Positions 26,541 to 35,455 of a DNA stretch of 64,000 bases are shown in pieces. Position 1 is the stretch's first letter; every line of letters begins with the position of its first letter. This DNA comes from CAZVJU01 sp964627195 (GTDB lineage Bacteria; Patescibacteriota; Microgenomatia; UBA8517): the NCBI GenBank assembly GCA_964627195.1, contig CAZVJU010000005.1:1-64000 (forward strand), written 5' to 3'. Made by a program: the position numbers and the translations under genes. The notes beneath the pieces were generated by a model. It did not search any database and was not told where the DNA came from. It saw only the letters and a list, made by a program, of their open reading frames with translations.

Positions 26541-27366
26541 TCCGAAACACTATACAACTGTATATTATTTGACTGATGCAACGGGTTTTAAAGAATTTAA
26601 AGAATCCTGGGGCAAAGTACTCGAACCAAGATTAAGTAGAATTGTTAAAGAAATTCCTTCGGTAGAGGGTTTGAGAGTTCTTGATATTGGATGTGGAAGA
26701 GGAGAGTTGGTTTATTGGGCAGCTAGAAATGGAGCGAATGATGTTTTAGGAATAGACTATTCGAGACACGCCATCCATTTGGCAAATCAAGCAAGAAAAC
26801 ATTACCCAAAAAATATCAGAAAAAAGGTACGTTTTGAATTGAGAGACGCGAAGAAAATAGATTTTGCAAGAGGAAGTTTTGATCTAATTATTATGACTGA
26901 GATATTGGAGCATTTGTACCCTGAGGAGCAGGAGGTAATACTAAGGAAAATTAGTAATATTTTAAGTAAAAATGGCTTACTATTTATTCACACGGCGCCT
27001 TCTAGATGGTTTAACGACTTCACATACCGTTTTTGGTGTTATCCACTTAGCACAGCATTAGTAACTGTAAATAATTTTTTTACAGGTTCTAATTATAACA
27101 GTCTTGAAAAATATGAGAATATAAGAACTGCTTCACATAGGATTATGCATGTTAATGAACCTGACTATCTTTCTCTTAAAAATCTTTTCGAAAAAAGTGG
27201 TTTTCACGGGAAATTAAGATCCACAAATGTTACCGTATCAAAGCCCGCTTTAAGTTGGAAGGATACACTTTTTAATTCAATAGTTTATTTGAATCCTTTA
27301 AGTTATTATCCTCCCTTTAATATTTTCTGGGGAAACGACTTTTATTCAGTTTTGAAAAAAGTATGA
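26527..27366 (+). CDS. Class I SAM-dependent methyltransferase
   Basis: A 279-residue methyltransferase with motif I GLRVLDIGCGRGELVYWAARNGA, acidic LGIDYSRHAI, motif FDLIIMTEILEHLYPEEQ and NILSKNGLLFIHTAP. The long C-terminal part is aromatic-rich. Its position between the flippase and a GT4, overlapping both (4 bases with the next), implies methylation of a sugar or lipid intermediate in the polysaccharide pathway. Confidence 0.87.
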   Translation: MRRVDPKHYTTVYYLTDATGFKEFKESWGKVLEPRLSRIVKEIPSVEGLRVLDIGCGRGELVYWAARNGANDVLGIDYSRHAIHLANQARKHYPKNIRKKVRFELRDAKKIDFARGSFDLIIMTEILEHLYPEEQEVILRKISNILSKNGLLFIHTAPSRWFNDFTYRFWCYPLSTALVTVNNFFTGSNYNSLEKYENIRTASHRIMHVNEPDYLSLKNLFEKSGFHGKLRSTNVTVSKPALSWKDTLFNSIVYLNPLSYYPPFNIFWGNDFYSVLKKV

Positions 27367-28478
27367 ATATAGCAATCTTCGAATGTTTGCCTTCTGGCGG
27401 AGCAAAAAGAACTGTATTGGAGCAGGTTAAAGGTTTAAAAAAAAGAAACAATAAAGTAGATCTATTCAGAATTCCTTACGGAAGTAAAGACCCTTTTAAT
27501 ATTGAAAAGTACGTTGATGATATTTACGAATACCAATTTAGGAAAACCAGCGTCCGCTCTGGGATTTGGAATAGGTTAGAAGAAGATTTCAAAAATTTTG
27601 TGACACTTTATTTCTTAAATAAAAAAATAGCTAATTTCATTAATAAAAGTAGCTATGATGTTGCCTTAATTCATTCGGACATTCTTATACAGGCCCCCTA
27701 TATTTTGAGATTTTTGAGGATTCCGAGTATTTACCATTGTCACGAACCTTTACGAATTGTTTATGAGAAGGAATTAGCGTTTAAAGAGAAGGTTAATTTT
27801 GCTAAAAGATTCTATGAGTTGGCTACAAGAAAGTTAAGGAAAAATATTGACAGATCAAATGCACAAAGAGCTGACTTAACTGTCACCAGTTCTTTGTATG
27901 TGAAAACGTTGGTGAAAAAGTATTTTGGTAGAGAAGCAGAATGTTGTTACGCAGGAGTAGATACTCGACTTTTTAAGCCACTTAAGGTTAAGAAGAAAAA
28001 TAGTGTTATTGTTCCAGGAAAGAGTAATATTAAAGGCTTTAGTTTTGCGCTACAAATTGTTAAGAAAATCGATTTAAAATTTAGACCAGAAATATCAGTT
28101 ATAGGAGATTTCGCTTTAGGTAAGACCAGAAGCGACAATGAAATTGCCAGACAGTATAGCGAAGCACTTGCAACACTTTGCGTCGCTCATAATGAACCCT
28201 ACGGATTGGTTGCACTGGAATCCATGGCATGCGGAACCCCTGTCCTGGCGGTGGATGAAGGAGGATACAGAGAAACGGTTGTTGACGGTGTGACTGGATA
28301 TTTATTACCAAGAGACTCAAAAATTTTTGCAGAAAAAATTGAGTTTTTAGTCAAAAATCCTGGTATTGCACGAAGAATGGGAAAGGCCGGAAGGGAGCAT
28401 GTTAAAAAAAACTTTACATGGGATAAGCATGTTGGGTGTATAGAAAAAATTCTGCTGCGTGAGGCAAAAAATAAATGA
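27363..28478 (+). CDS. Glycosyltransferase family 4
   Basis: A 371-residue GT-B glycosyltransferase. The C-terminal site is canonical, HNEPYGLVALESMACGTPVLAVDEGGYRETV, with both acids of the E-x7-E motif. The N-terminal domain starts NIAIFECLPSGGAKRTVLEQ. ATGA junctions link it to both neighbours, so it belongs to one operon. The donor and acceptor sugars cannot be read from sequence. Confidence 0.92.
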   Translation: MNIAIFECLPSGGAKRTVLEQVKGLKKRNNKVDLFRIPYGSKDPFNIEKYVDDIYEYQFRKTSVRSGIWNRLEEDFKNFVTLYFLNKKIANFINKSSYDVALIHSDILIQAPYILRFLRIPSIYHCHEPLRIVYEKELAFKEKVNFAKRFYELATRKLRKNIDRSNAQRADLTVTSSLYVKTLVKKYFGREAECCYAGVDTRLFKPLKVKKKNSVIVPGKSNIKGFSFALQIVKKIDLKFRPEISVIGDFALGKTRSDNEIARQYSEALATLCVAHNEPYGLVALESMACGTPVLAVDEGGYRETVVDGVTGYLLPRDSKIFAEKIEFLVKNPGIARRMGKAGREHVKKNFTWDKHVGCIEKILLREAKNK

Positions 28479-30694
28479 CTAAAGTACAAACTTCAATAAT
28501 TCTGGTTCACTATAAATACCCGAAAATTCTTTATAACTGTATAGATTCAGTAATAAATTGTTCACAAAGGGCCTCCTACGAAATTATAGTAGTAGATAAT
28601 AGCGTAAATGAAACTTTAAAAATCGAAATAAACAGGAAGCTTCCTCGAGTAAATTACATCAAAAGCACTAAAAACCTTGGTTATGGAGGGGGAAATAATT
28701 TGGGAGCAAGGTACGCAAGGGGAAAATATCTTTTTTTCTTAAATCCCGACACAGAACTAAAACCAAGAGCACTGAATAACTTAGCTTCTTTTTTAGAAAA
28801 CAATCAAAAAGCTGCAATTGCCGCTCCTAATTTAATTCACGAAAATGGAAAGATTTTCGAGCATATCGGAACCGCTGATCTTACACCGGCAAGGGGAGTG
28901 GTTGCTCTCTCTTTCTTAAATAAATTATTCCCCAAAAGTCATTTTTCAAGAGATTATTGGCTTAAAACCTTACCCAAGGATAAATTAAGGGAAGTTGGAG
29001 CTATTCCAGGGACAGCTTTCATGATTCGTAAAAATATCTTTGAAAGGGTCGGAGGATTTGATGAAAAGTTTTTTTTGTATTTTGAGGAAACAGATTTATG
29101 CAAAAGAGTAAAAGAATTGAGTGTCGGAAAGTTTAAAGAAGACTGGAAAATATATATTACACCAAGAAGTGAGGTAATTCATTTCTGGTTTTCCAAAAGG
29201 AGGAGATCGGATAAATTGCAAAAAATATTCGAAAGGAGTCGTTTTTATTATTTTAAAAAACATTATGGATCGTTGACGGCTATTTTCATAGAAATTTTTG
29301 CCAGATTTTCTAAGTGGCACGTGGCACTCTTTGGAACTTTGGTTCTGGCAGGCTTTTTACGTTTCTATATGATCCATGAATTGATGCCTTTTATAGGTGA
29401 CTTCGCTTGGTATTATCTTCAGGCTAGAGACATGATTCTCACGGGAAAAATTCCTCAGGTAGGAATTCCTTCGAGCGTTCCTATTCTAAGACAGGGAGCC
29501 TTATGGACCTGGATTCTTGCAGCAAGTTTGTGGTTGGGAAATTTTAATCCCGTTTCTGGGGCATTTTTGACTGCCTCTTTAGGAGTACTAACTATAGTGG
29601 GCGTTTATCTTCTTACAACAAAATGGTTCGGGAAAAGAATCGGTTTTATTGCTTCGGCTGTTACTTCAGTATCCCCCTATATTGTTACTTTTGACCGGAT
29701 ACCATTCCAAACCGCTCTCATCTTTCCAATGACGACTCTTATTGCTTATTCGTTTTGGAAAGTTTATCTAGGTGAAAGAAAACACTACTTCTTTTTAGGC
29801 TTGTGGCTCGCTATTCTCTTCCAATTTGAACTCGCCGGTTTTATTTTGTTCCCAATTATCCTGGTAGTTTTTTTTTGGCAGAGAATCAAGTTTCGTCCGC
29901 AGGATATCTTATCTTTTTTATCTGGGGGAGTAATAGGACTCGCTCCGTTTATAATTCACGACATAAAGCAGGGAGTTTACATTCAGACGGCTGGATTTTT
30001 AGCTTGGTTTGTCGGTAAAGTTGTTGAGGGGTTTTTATCTATATTGACAGGTGCCCGTGGTGGACTTGTCTTTGCACCAGCCATTCGCTATTTAAAGGAA
30101 ATTGTCTTTGCTCCCTCAGCGACGATATCTTTGATATTGTTAGCGGGATCACTTGTTTACTGCCTGAAACTACTTATTGGCAAGGCAGGGTTTACCTATA
30201 AATTTGTTTTTCTTTGGTTAGTGCTCGCTTTTATTGGTTTTCTTGTGCGGGGAGTTTATTCACAGGCCTATATGCCTCTTTTATTTTTACCCATCGTTAT
30301 AAGTCTTTCAGTATTTTTCAATCTTCTGATTGAAGGAAATAAAACACTTGGAATAGGATTACTGATACTTGTTATTATTGGTAATGTATCTTATTTTTAT
30401 AACCAATTAAAAAATCCGCAGGGGACAACTTTTAAACAGCAATTAGAAATTAGTGAATATATCGTAAACGAGGTTGCTGAAAAAAATTACAAGCTTGTTT
30501 ACATTGGTCCAAATGATGAGTTTGAAGCAGGTGACAATCATTGGGAGTATCTTTTGTGGTGGAAGGGAAAAGAGCCAGTTTCTAAAGCAGAAGAAAAAAT
30601 TGTAATAGTTGAGTATCCCAATACACTTGGTTCACAATATAAACTTATTAGAGATTATGGTTATGTTAAGATAGCAAGGTTTCGTAGCGATTAA
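28475..30694 (+). CDS. GT2 glycosyltransferase fused to a GT-C-type membrane glycosyltransferase
   Basis: A 739-residue two-domain protein. Residues 1 to about 265 are a GT-A domain: SIILVHYKYPKILYNCIDSV, VVDNSVNE, FLNPDTEL (metal site), FFLYFEETDLCKRV (rhamnosyltransferase-like). From about 285 onward come ten or more membrane helices with an early acidic loop LMPFIGDFAWYYLQARDMILTGKIP, as in ArnT/PMT-like (GT39/GT83) enzymes that use polyprenyl-phosphate sugars. One polypeptide may thus both build and use a lipid-linked sugar, which is inference. ATGA-coupled to the preceding GT4. Confidence 0.88.
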   Translation: MTKVQTSIILVHYKYPKILYNCIDSVINCSQRASYEIIVVDNSVNETLKIEINRKLPRVNYIKSTKNLGYGGGNNLGARYARGKYLFFLNPDTELKPRALNNLASFLENNQKAAIAAPNLIHENGKIFEHIGTADLTPARGVVALSFLNKLFPKSHFSRDYWLKTLPKDKLREVGAIPGTAFMIRKNIFERVGGFDEKFFLYFEETDLCKRVKELSVGKFKEDWKIYITPRSEVIHFWFSKRRRSDKLQKIFERSRFYYFKKHYGSLTAIFIEIFARFSKWHVALFGTLVLAGFLRFYMIHELMPFIGDFAWYYLQARDMILTGKIPQVGIPSSVPILRQGALWTWILAASLWLGNFNPVSGAFLTASLGVLTIVGVYLLTTKWFGKRIGFIASAVTSVSPYIVTFDRIPFQTALIFPMTTLIAYSFWKVYLGERKHYFFLGLWLAILFQFELAGFILFPIILVVFFWQRIKFRPQDILSFLSGGVIGLAPFIIHDIKQGVYIQTAGFLAWFVGKVVEGFLSILTGARGGLVFAPAIRYLKEIVFAPSATISLILLAGSLVYCLKLLIGKAGFTYKFVFLWLVLAFIGFLVRGVYSQAYMPLLFLPIVISLSVFFNLLIEGNKTLGIGLLILVIIGNVSYFYNQLKNPQGTTFKQQLEISEYIVNEVAEKNYKLVYIGPNDEFEAGDNHWEYLLWWKGKEPVSKAEEKIVIVEYPNTLGSQYKLIRDYGYVKIARFRSD

Positions 30695-30703
30695 TGGCTA
30701 TTT

Positions 30704-31525
30704 ATGAAGATTTTTTTCTTAAAGATTTATAGATTTATCTTTTGCAGGAAGCTTTTTTACGGTATAAACCTTAATGTTTACAAGTTGGCTTTGAGGGGAA
30801 TTGGCGTTCTTAACTCCGGAGAGCTGAAGGTTACCGGAGAAAAGTATCTTTTGGAAGTAATTATCCCTAAGCTTAAAATAAAAACAGTTTTTGATATAGG
30901 TGCCAATGATGGAGGATACTCACTGATTTTAAAAAAAAGTTTACCTAGTACATCAATTTATGCGTTTGAACCCCACCCTGAAACATTCATTAAGTTACAA
31001 GGAAATACACGTAAAACCGGAATTAGAGTATTTAATGTAGGGTTTGGGAATAAGGAAGGTACCAAGATGCTATATGATTTTGCCGAAGATGCAGAATTAA
31101 AATATACACAGCCAACATCTACTTTAGCTTCACTAAATAAATATGTTATAGAGTCCCTTCACGGGCAGAAGTCAAAATCTTATAAAGTTAAACTTGCGAC
31201 TATTGATAGTTTTTGTAAAAAGAACAAAATAAAGTCAATTGATTTTTTAAAAATTGATACGGAAGGAAGCGAGTATCAAGTACTTAAAGGTGCAACCAAT
31301 CTTTTAAAAAAGAATAAAATTGAGATAATACTTTTTGAATTTAATGAAATGAACGTATACTCAAGAATATTTTTTAAAGATTTTATAGATATTCTTCCCA
31401 ATTATAATATTTATCGATTAATGCCTGACGGATTACTATCAATTTCTGATTACCAACCAAAACTACACGAAATATTCGCCTATCAAAATATTGTTGCAAT
31501 AGAGAAAAATATTTCTTTAGGTTAA
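30704..31525 (+). CDS. FkbM-family methyltransferase
   Basis: A 273-residue SAM-dependent O-methyltransferase. KTVFDIGANDGGYSLIL is motif I, YAFEPHPETFIKLQGN the second strand, and SIDFLKIDTEGSEYQVLKGA the FkbM hallmark. FkbM proteins in polysaccharide loci usually methylate sugar hydroxyls. It follows the fused glycosyltransferase by 9 nt. Confidence 0.93.
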   Translation: MKIFFLKIYRFIFCRKLFYGINLNVYKLALRGIGVLNSGELKVTGEKYLLEVIIPKLKIKTVFDIGANDGGYSLILKKSLPSTSIYAFEPHPETFIKLQGNTRKTGIRVFNVGFGNKEGTKMLYDFAEDAELKYTQPTSTLASLNKYVIESLHGQKSKSYKVKLATIDSFCKKNKIKSIDFLKIDTEGSEYQVLKGATNLLKKNKIEIILFEFNEMNVYSRIFFKDFIDILPNYNIYRLMPDGLLSISDYQPKLHEIFAYQNIVAIEKNISLG

Positions 31526-31556
31526 CATGAATGTATCTTAAAATAATATTAATTAG

Positions 31557-32312
31557 ATGAAGATAAGCGTTGTAGTTCTTACTAAAAACGAAGAGGAAAG
31601 CATTCAAAGATGTCTGCAATCCTTAGAATTTTGCGACGAAGTAATTGTGATAGATGATAATTCAATTGATAAAACCAGACAAATTTCTGAAAAACTCGGA
31701 GCAAAGGTATTTATCAGAGGTCTTAAAAATGACTTTGCCAGACAACGAAATTATGGACTATCTAAAGCAAATGGCGAGTGGGTCTTATTTGTGGATGCAG
31801 ACGAGGTGATTTCAGAAAATTTAGCATTAGAAATACAATCAAAGATAAATAGTAAATCTTTAAACTATCCTGGTTATTATTTGAAAAGACAAGATATAAT
31901 TTGGAATAAAAAAGTGAGCCACGCGGAATATGGAAATGCCAAAATTCTAAGACTTGCACTTCATAAGGGTGCATGGAAACGCAAAGTCCATGAATATTGG
32001 GAAGTAAAAGGTAATAAGGGTGTTTTAAAGAATCCACTTATTCATAGACCCCATCAAACAATCCCTGAATTTATAAAAGATTTGAATTATTATTCTACAC
32101 TTCATGCAATTTCGAATAAAAAGGAAGGTAAGAAATCTAACTTAGCAAAAATACTTTTATTTCCAATTTTAAAATTTACAACCAATTATTTTCTTAAACT
32201 AGGTTTTTTTGATGGTTTAAGGGGATTTTTGCTGGCTATTTTTATGAGTTTCCACTCATTTTTAGCTTGGAGTAAACTATGGCTGTTGCAAAAAGGGTAT
32301 ATCAAAATATAG
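31557..32312 (+). CDS. Glycosyltransferase family 2 (WaaE/KdtX-like)
   Basis: A 251-residue GT-A enzyme opening KISVVVLTKNEEESIQRCLQSLEFCDEVIVIDDNSIDKT, with NDFARQRNYGL and the WVLFVDADEV metal-binding site. This pattern is that of the LPS core glucosyltransferase WaaE group. The C-terminal segment is basic and then hydrophobic, consistent with membrane association. The ligase gene starts 34 nt inside its 3' end. Confidence 0.92.
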   Translation: MKISVVVLTKNEEESIQRCLQSLEFCDEVIVIDDNSIDKTRQISEKLGAKVFIRGLKNDFARQRNYGLSKANGEWVLFVDADEVISENLALEIQSKINSKSLNYPGYYLKRQDIIWNKKVSHAEYGNAKILRLALHKGAWKRKVHEYWEVKGNKGVLKNPLIHRPHQTIPEFIKDLNYYSTLHAISNKKEGKKSNLAKILLFPILKFTTNYFLKLGFFDGLRGFLLAIFMSFHSFLAWSKLWLLQKGYIKI

Positions 32313-33469
32313 GAGTAAAACTTGTATTTTTATTCTTTTTGGTCTTTCCATTTGGGCAATTAATTTATTTGAAAGTTTATATTTTGGATAGGTTGATAAC
32401 TATAAGGCCTATAGATGTAATAGCTTTATTTTCTACTCTTCTTTTTATTTTATGTAAAGCTCGGAAACCTCAAATAGCTAAAACGTTTTCAGGCTTTTTA
32501 GTCGTTTCGGTGTTTTCGACCATCTTATCTTTTTACTTTTTTCCTATAAGACAAGTTTTAGTTAACTCTCTCTATTTGTTAAGGTTGTTTTCTTACTTTA
32601 GTTTCTTTGTATTGATTTGGAATCTTATTTCTGGCAAAAAAATAGCTAAAGAGCCATTGTATCTGTCACTCATCAGTGTTTCCGCCTTTACTTCAATTTT
32701 CGCTTGGATACAATATTTCTGGATTCCTGATTTGACATCACTTAAATATATCGGTTGGGATGATCACTTGGGGAGATTAATAGGAACCTTTCTTGACCCG
32801 GGATTTACCGGGATAGTTCTCACATTGGGATTTTTATTGGCAGCTACTTTGTATTTTGAGAAAAAAAATAATTTCTTAATTGTTTTAGCAGTCTTTTTTT
32901 TAGTTTCGATACTTTTTACTTATTCGCGAGCATCTTATATTGCGGTTTTTGCCGGAGGCGCAGCTTTACTATTTTTTTTGAAGTCAAAAGTACTAATTAC
33001 TCTTATATTTCTATTATTTGTGATATCTTTGCCATTTCTGCCCAGGACAAAGGGGGAAGGGGTAAGACTTGAGCGGACACAAAGCGTGTATGCGAGACTT
33101 TCAAATTACAGGCAAACTGTGTCAATTTTTAAAAACAGTCCATTATTTGGAGTAGGATTTAGTAATGTATGTATTGCCAGAATTAGTTTATTTGGAGGGC
33201 AAAGCTCGTCTCATTCCTGTTCAGGTTCGGATTCCAGTTTGCTTTTTGTTCTTGCCACGAGCGGTGTAATTGGCTTAATCACCTTTCTCTTTCTTACCTT
33301 GAGAATTCTTACAAGTGTGAAGAAAGATTTATATGGTATTTCTTTTGTGATTTCCTCTACGACTCTTTTTGTACACAGCCTTTTCGTGGATAGCTTGTTC
33401 TATCCCTGGGTAATGGGTTGGATGGCAATTTTACTAGCCACAGCAGTTAAGGAATATAAGACACGCTAA
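32279..33469 (+). CDS. O-antigen ligase/polymerase family protein
   Basis: A 396-residue protein with about eleven membrane helices and a large extracytoplasmic loop near residues 265-315 containing RLSNYRQTVSIFKNSPLFGVGFSN, the Wzy_C/WaaL signature that joins sugar polymers. Membrane helices flank GRLIGTFLDPGFTGIVL. It ends the plus-strand polysaccharide cluster. Its 3' end overlaps the convergent Ig-domain gene by 23 bases. Confidence 0.88.
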   Translation: MAVAKRVYQNIGVKLVFLFFLVFPFGQLIYLKVYILDRLITIRPIDVIALFSTLLFILCKARKPQIAKTFSGFLVVSVFSTILSFYFFPIRQVLVNSLYLLRLFSYFSFFVLIWNLISGKKIAKEPLYLSLISVSAFTSIFAWIQYFWIPDLTSLKYIGWDDHLGRLIGTFLDPGFTGIVLTLGFLLAATLYFEKKNNFLIVLAVFFLVSILFTYSRASYIAVFAGGAALLFFLKSKVLITLIFLLFVISLPFLPRTKGEGVRLERTQSVYARLSNYRQTVSIFKNSPLFGVGFSNVCIARISLFGGQSSSHSCSGSDSSLLFVLATSGVIGLITFLFLTLRILTSVKKDLYGISFVISSTTLFVHSLFVDSLFYPWVMGWMAILLATAVKEYKTR

Positions 33470-34154
33470 TGGTTTTTTCAGTGATGTTTCCTGCTTCATC
33501 CTGAACCTTAACTTTAAAACTGTTTTGTCCCTCATTAAGGGTGGTAGCAAAAGAAAAGGTACTGTTTGGTTCAACAACTACGAAAGTTTCGTTTATAGTA
33601 ACTTCTCCATCCTCTTCGGTTTTACCCTCAATAACAATCTGGCGCTGTCTTGATCCGTAAAATTCACTACCATCCTGAGGCTTTGTTAATTCCAAAAGAG
33701 GTGGTTTCTTGTCTAAAACAACTATCTGTCTATTTGATTCCTGGCTTTGGTTGCCAGATTTATCCTTGGAAAGAATTTGTAATTTATTTTCGCCTTCAAC
33801 TAAAATTACTACGAAAAAAAATTTCCCTTCGCTATTTACAAGAGTATCTTTTGCGGTTTTATTTAGTGTTAGAATAACTGTCGATCCTGGTTCGGAAGTA
33901 CCGCGGACTTCAAGTTCATCTTTATTTGTAGATTTTGGCAAAGAATCAAATCTTGCAGGTGAAGGTGGAGTATTATCAGATTGTTCAATTTTTTCAGAGT
34001 CTTTCTGTAGGTTTGCCAGAAAGGATGTGAATTTCGAGAAAGCTGTAAAACCGTAAATTAAAATGAAGGCAAGGAGAAGTAGTGTAAGAACACTAAAAAC
34101 AATCGCCTTGCGCCTATTTTTTTTTACCTCAGACCTCAATAATCTTGAATACAT
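33447..34154 (-). CDS. Membrane-anchored protein with bacterial Ig-like domains
   Basis: A 235-residue protein with a basic N terminus, one membrane helix (residues 18-37), a Ser/Pro/Asp linker, and two Ig-like beta-sandwich repeats (about 68-148 and 153-235). Each has the pattern NEGQNSFKVKVQDEAGN found in glucodextranase-like and adhesin Ig folds. It is probably a cell-surface structural or binding module. The perfect palindrome at 34183-34206 lies just before its start. Confidence 0.78.
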   Translation of the reverse strand: MYSRLLRSEVKKNRRKAIVFSVLTLLLLAFILIYGFTAFSKFTSFLANLQKDSEKIEQSDNTPPSPARFDSLPKSTNKDELEVRGTSEPGSTVILTLNKTAKDTLVNSEGKFFFVVILVEGENKLQILSKDKSGNQSQESNRQIVVLDKKPPLLELTKPQDGSEFYGSRQRQIVIEGKTEEDGEVTINETFVVVEPNSTFSFATTLNEGQNSFKVKVQDEAGNITEKTISVSYIP

Positions 34155-34182
34155 AGCTCTTCAGAGCCGATGAGAGGAGTTG

Positions 34183-34206
34183 ACAATTCCAACCAGTTGG
34201 AATTGT
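34183..34206. promoter_or_regulatory. Perfect inverted repeat upstream of the Ig-domain gene
   Basis: ACAATTCCAAC (34183-34193) and GTTGGAATTGT (34196-34206) form an 11-base perfect inverted repeat, 29 nt upstream of the start at 34154 and 25 nt past the tRNA-Thr 3' end. It could be an operator, or a processing or termination hairpin; no strong T run follows on the minus strand. Confidence 0.5.
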
Positions 34207-34230
34207 TATTTACCTCTAACCTCGGCTTTG

Positions 34231-34303
34231 AGCCGAGGATGGGATTCGAACCCATGATTTCTGCTTTACGAAAGCAGCGCTCTACCAACTGAGCTACCCC
34301 GGC
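34231..34303 (-). tRNA. tRNA-Thr (anticodon CGT)
   Basis: A 73-nt cloverleaf on the minus strand: acceptor GCCGGGG/CCTCGGC (one G-T pair), D stem GCTC/GAGC, anticodon stem CTGCT/AGCAG with loop TTCGTAA, T arm ATGGG-TTCGAAT-CCCAT, discriminator T. CCA is not encoded. The 3' strand CCTCGGC is followed by TCAAAGCCGAGG, which can pair with it. Confidence 0.93.
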
Positions 34304-34338
34304 TTGGGTGAATTATAGCACCCTATTTTATTCTGGAG

Positions 34339-35064
34339 CTAATAACCCGTGAATTTTTCTGTTCTTACTCGATCAGAAGTAATTTTTAGAGAGCCGAGGA
34401 CTTTTTCCATTGCCTCAACCATTGGAGGAGGTCCGCATACCCAGAAAGTGGAAGTGGATAATCTTTCTCCAGCTAGTTTTCTGATAAGATTTTCCTCGAT
34501 TCTTCCAGTTAGACCATTCCACTTTTCCTTGGATTCCTCAGGTTTTGTTATAGTGAAATCAATTCTTATATTTTTATTGTTATTACCCCAATCTGCTAAG
34601 TCCTTTCTGAAAGCGATTTCCTCAGGAGTTGAATTTGCACATATAAGGTGGAGGGATATATCAACTAGACCCTTATCAATATTGTATTTTATAAAACTTC
34701 TAAACGGTGTGATTCCTATACCTCCTGCGAGAAATACATGATTTCCAGATTCATTTTCATCGAGAATAAAGGTTCCATTGGGACCTTCGCCTTCAATTAC
34801 AGTATTCAAAGGCAGTTCATTTAATGACTGCTTAAAACCAGAATCGCTTCTCACACGGGTTGTTAAGCGCAGTGTTGGACCCTCTGTGGGCGACGCTGAG
34901 ATAGTGAAATGCCGTGTTGGCCCTCTTGGGTCAGGATAGGAAAGATTTGGAATGGTAAAATAATAATATTGTCCAGGTAGCCAAGTTATGTCTTTGGATC
35001 CTTCAAAAAAGAAAGATTTAGTATCCTTTGCTTCTTCTAATTTTTTTATAAGTTTCAGTTGCAC
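34339..35064 (-). CDS. FAD/NAD(P)-binding reductase (FNR superfamily)
   Basis: A 241-residue flavoprotein reductase. The FAD domain has RHFTISASP (R51 to S55 binding the flavin phosphate) and EGEGPNGTF. The NAD domain has the GGIGITPFRSF nucleotide loop (residues 114-124) and ends with WVCGPPPMVEAMEKVL. There is no fused 2Fe-2S ferredoxin or membrane domain. It may feed electrons to the haem membrane protein at 13778 or another acceptor, which is inference. The next gene lies 3 nt upstream on the same strand. Confidence 0.9.
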   Translation of the reverse strand: MQLKLIKKLEEAKDTKSFFFEGSKDITWLPGQYYYFTIPNLSYPDPRGPTRHFTISASPTEGPTLRLTTRVRSDSGFKQSLNELPLNTVIEGEGPNGTFILDENESGNHVFLAGGIGITPFRSFIKYNIDKGLVDISLHLICANSTPEEIAFRKDLADWGNNNKNIRIDFTITKPEESKEKWNGLTGRIEENLIRKLAGERLSTSTFWVCGPPPMVEAMEKVLGSLKITSDRVRTEKFTGY

Positions 35065-35067
35065 GGA

Positions 35068-35301
35068 TTAATTAGAGTATGTTTCCTCAAGGCATTGAGT
35101 TTTTACTTTTTCATAAGAGTAATTATCTTGCTCCAAGTTAAATCTTTTACCGAGAATATTAGTTGAATTGGCAGCAATCTCGCTGCAGCTTACAGTGATA
35201 AGCATTGGTCTATACTGAACAAAAACTGACCACCCAAGAAAGGCGGCAATTGCTATAATAATTATTAGAAAGAATTTACTTTTGTGTTCAGGCTCGTACA
35301 T
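35068..35301 (-). CDS. Small single-span membrane protein
   Basis: A 77-residue protein with one membrane helix (residues 10-27) and a short extracytoplasmic domain containing C34 and C70, which may form a disulfide. No family is recognised. Its ATG lies 7 nt after the tRNA-Gly 3' end on the same strand, and it is followed after 3 nt by the reductase gene, so all three are likely one transcript. Confidence 0.6.
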   Translation of the reverse strand: MYEPEHKSKFFLIIIIAIAAFLGWSVFVQYRPMLITVSCSEIAANSTNILGKRFNLEQDNYSYEKVKTQCLEETYSN

Positions 35302-35308
35302 ATTACAG

Positions 35309-35379
35309 AGCGGGTGAGCGGAATCGAACCGCCTTCTCTACCTTGGGAAGGTAGCATTAAGCCGTTTAACTACACCCGC
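35309..35379 (-). tRNA. tRNA-Gly (anticodon CCC)
   Basis: A 71-nt cloverleaf on the minus strand: acceptor GCGGGTG/CACCCGC, anticodon stem CTACC/GGTAG with loop TTCCCAA, T arm GGCGG-TTCGATT-CCGCT, discriminator T as usual for tRNA-Gly. CCA is not encoded. Confidence 0.93.
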
Positions 35380-35455
35380 AAGGTCGCGTCTTAACCACAG
35401 AAATTCTTTTTCCTATCCCGCAATAATTATACAAAAAATTATAGCGAAAAGAAAA

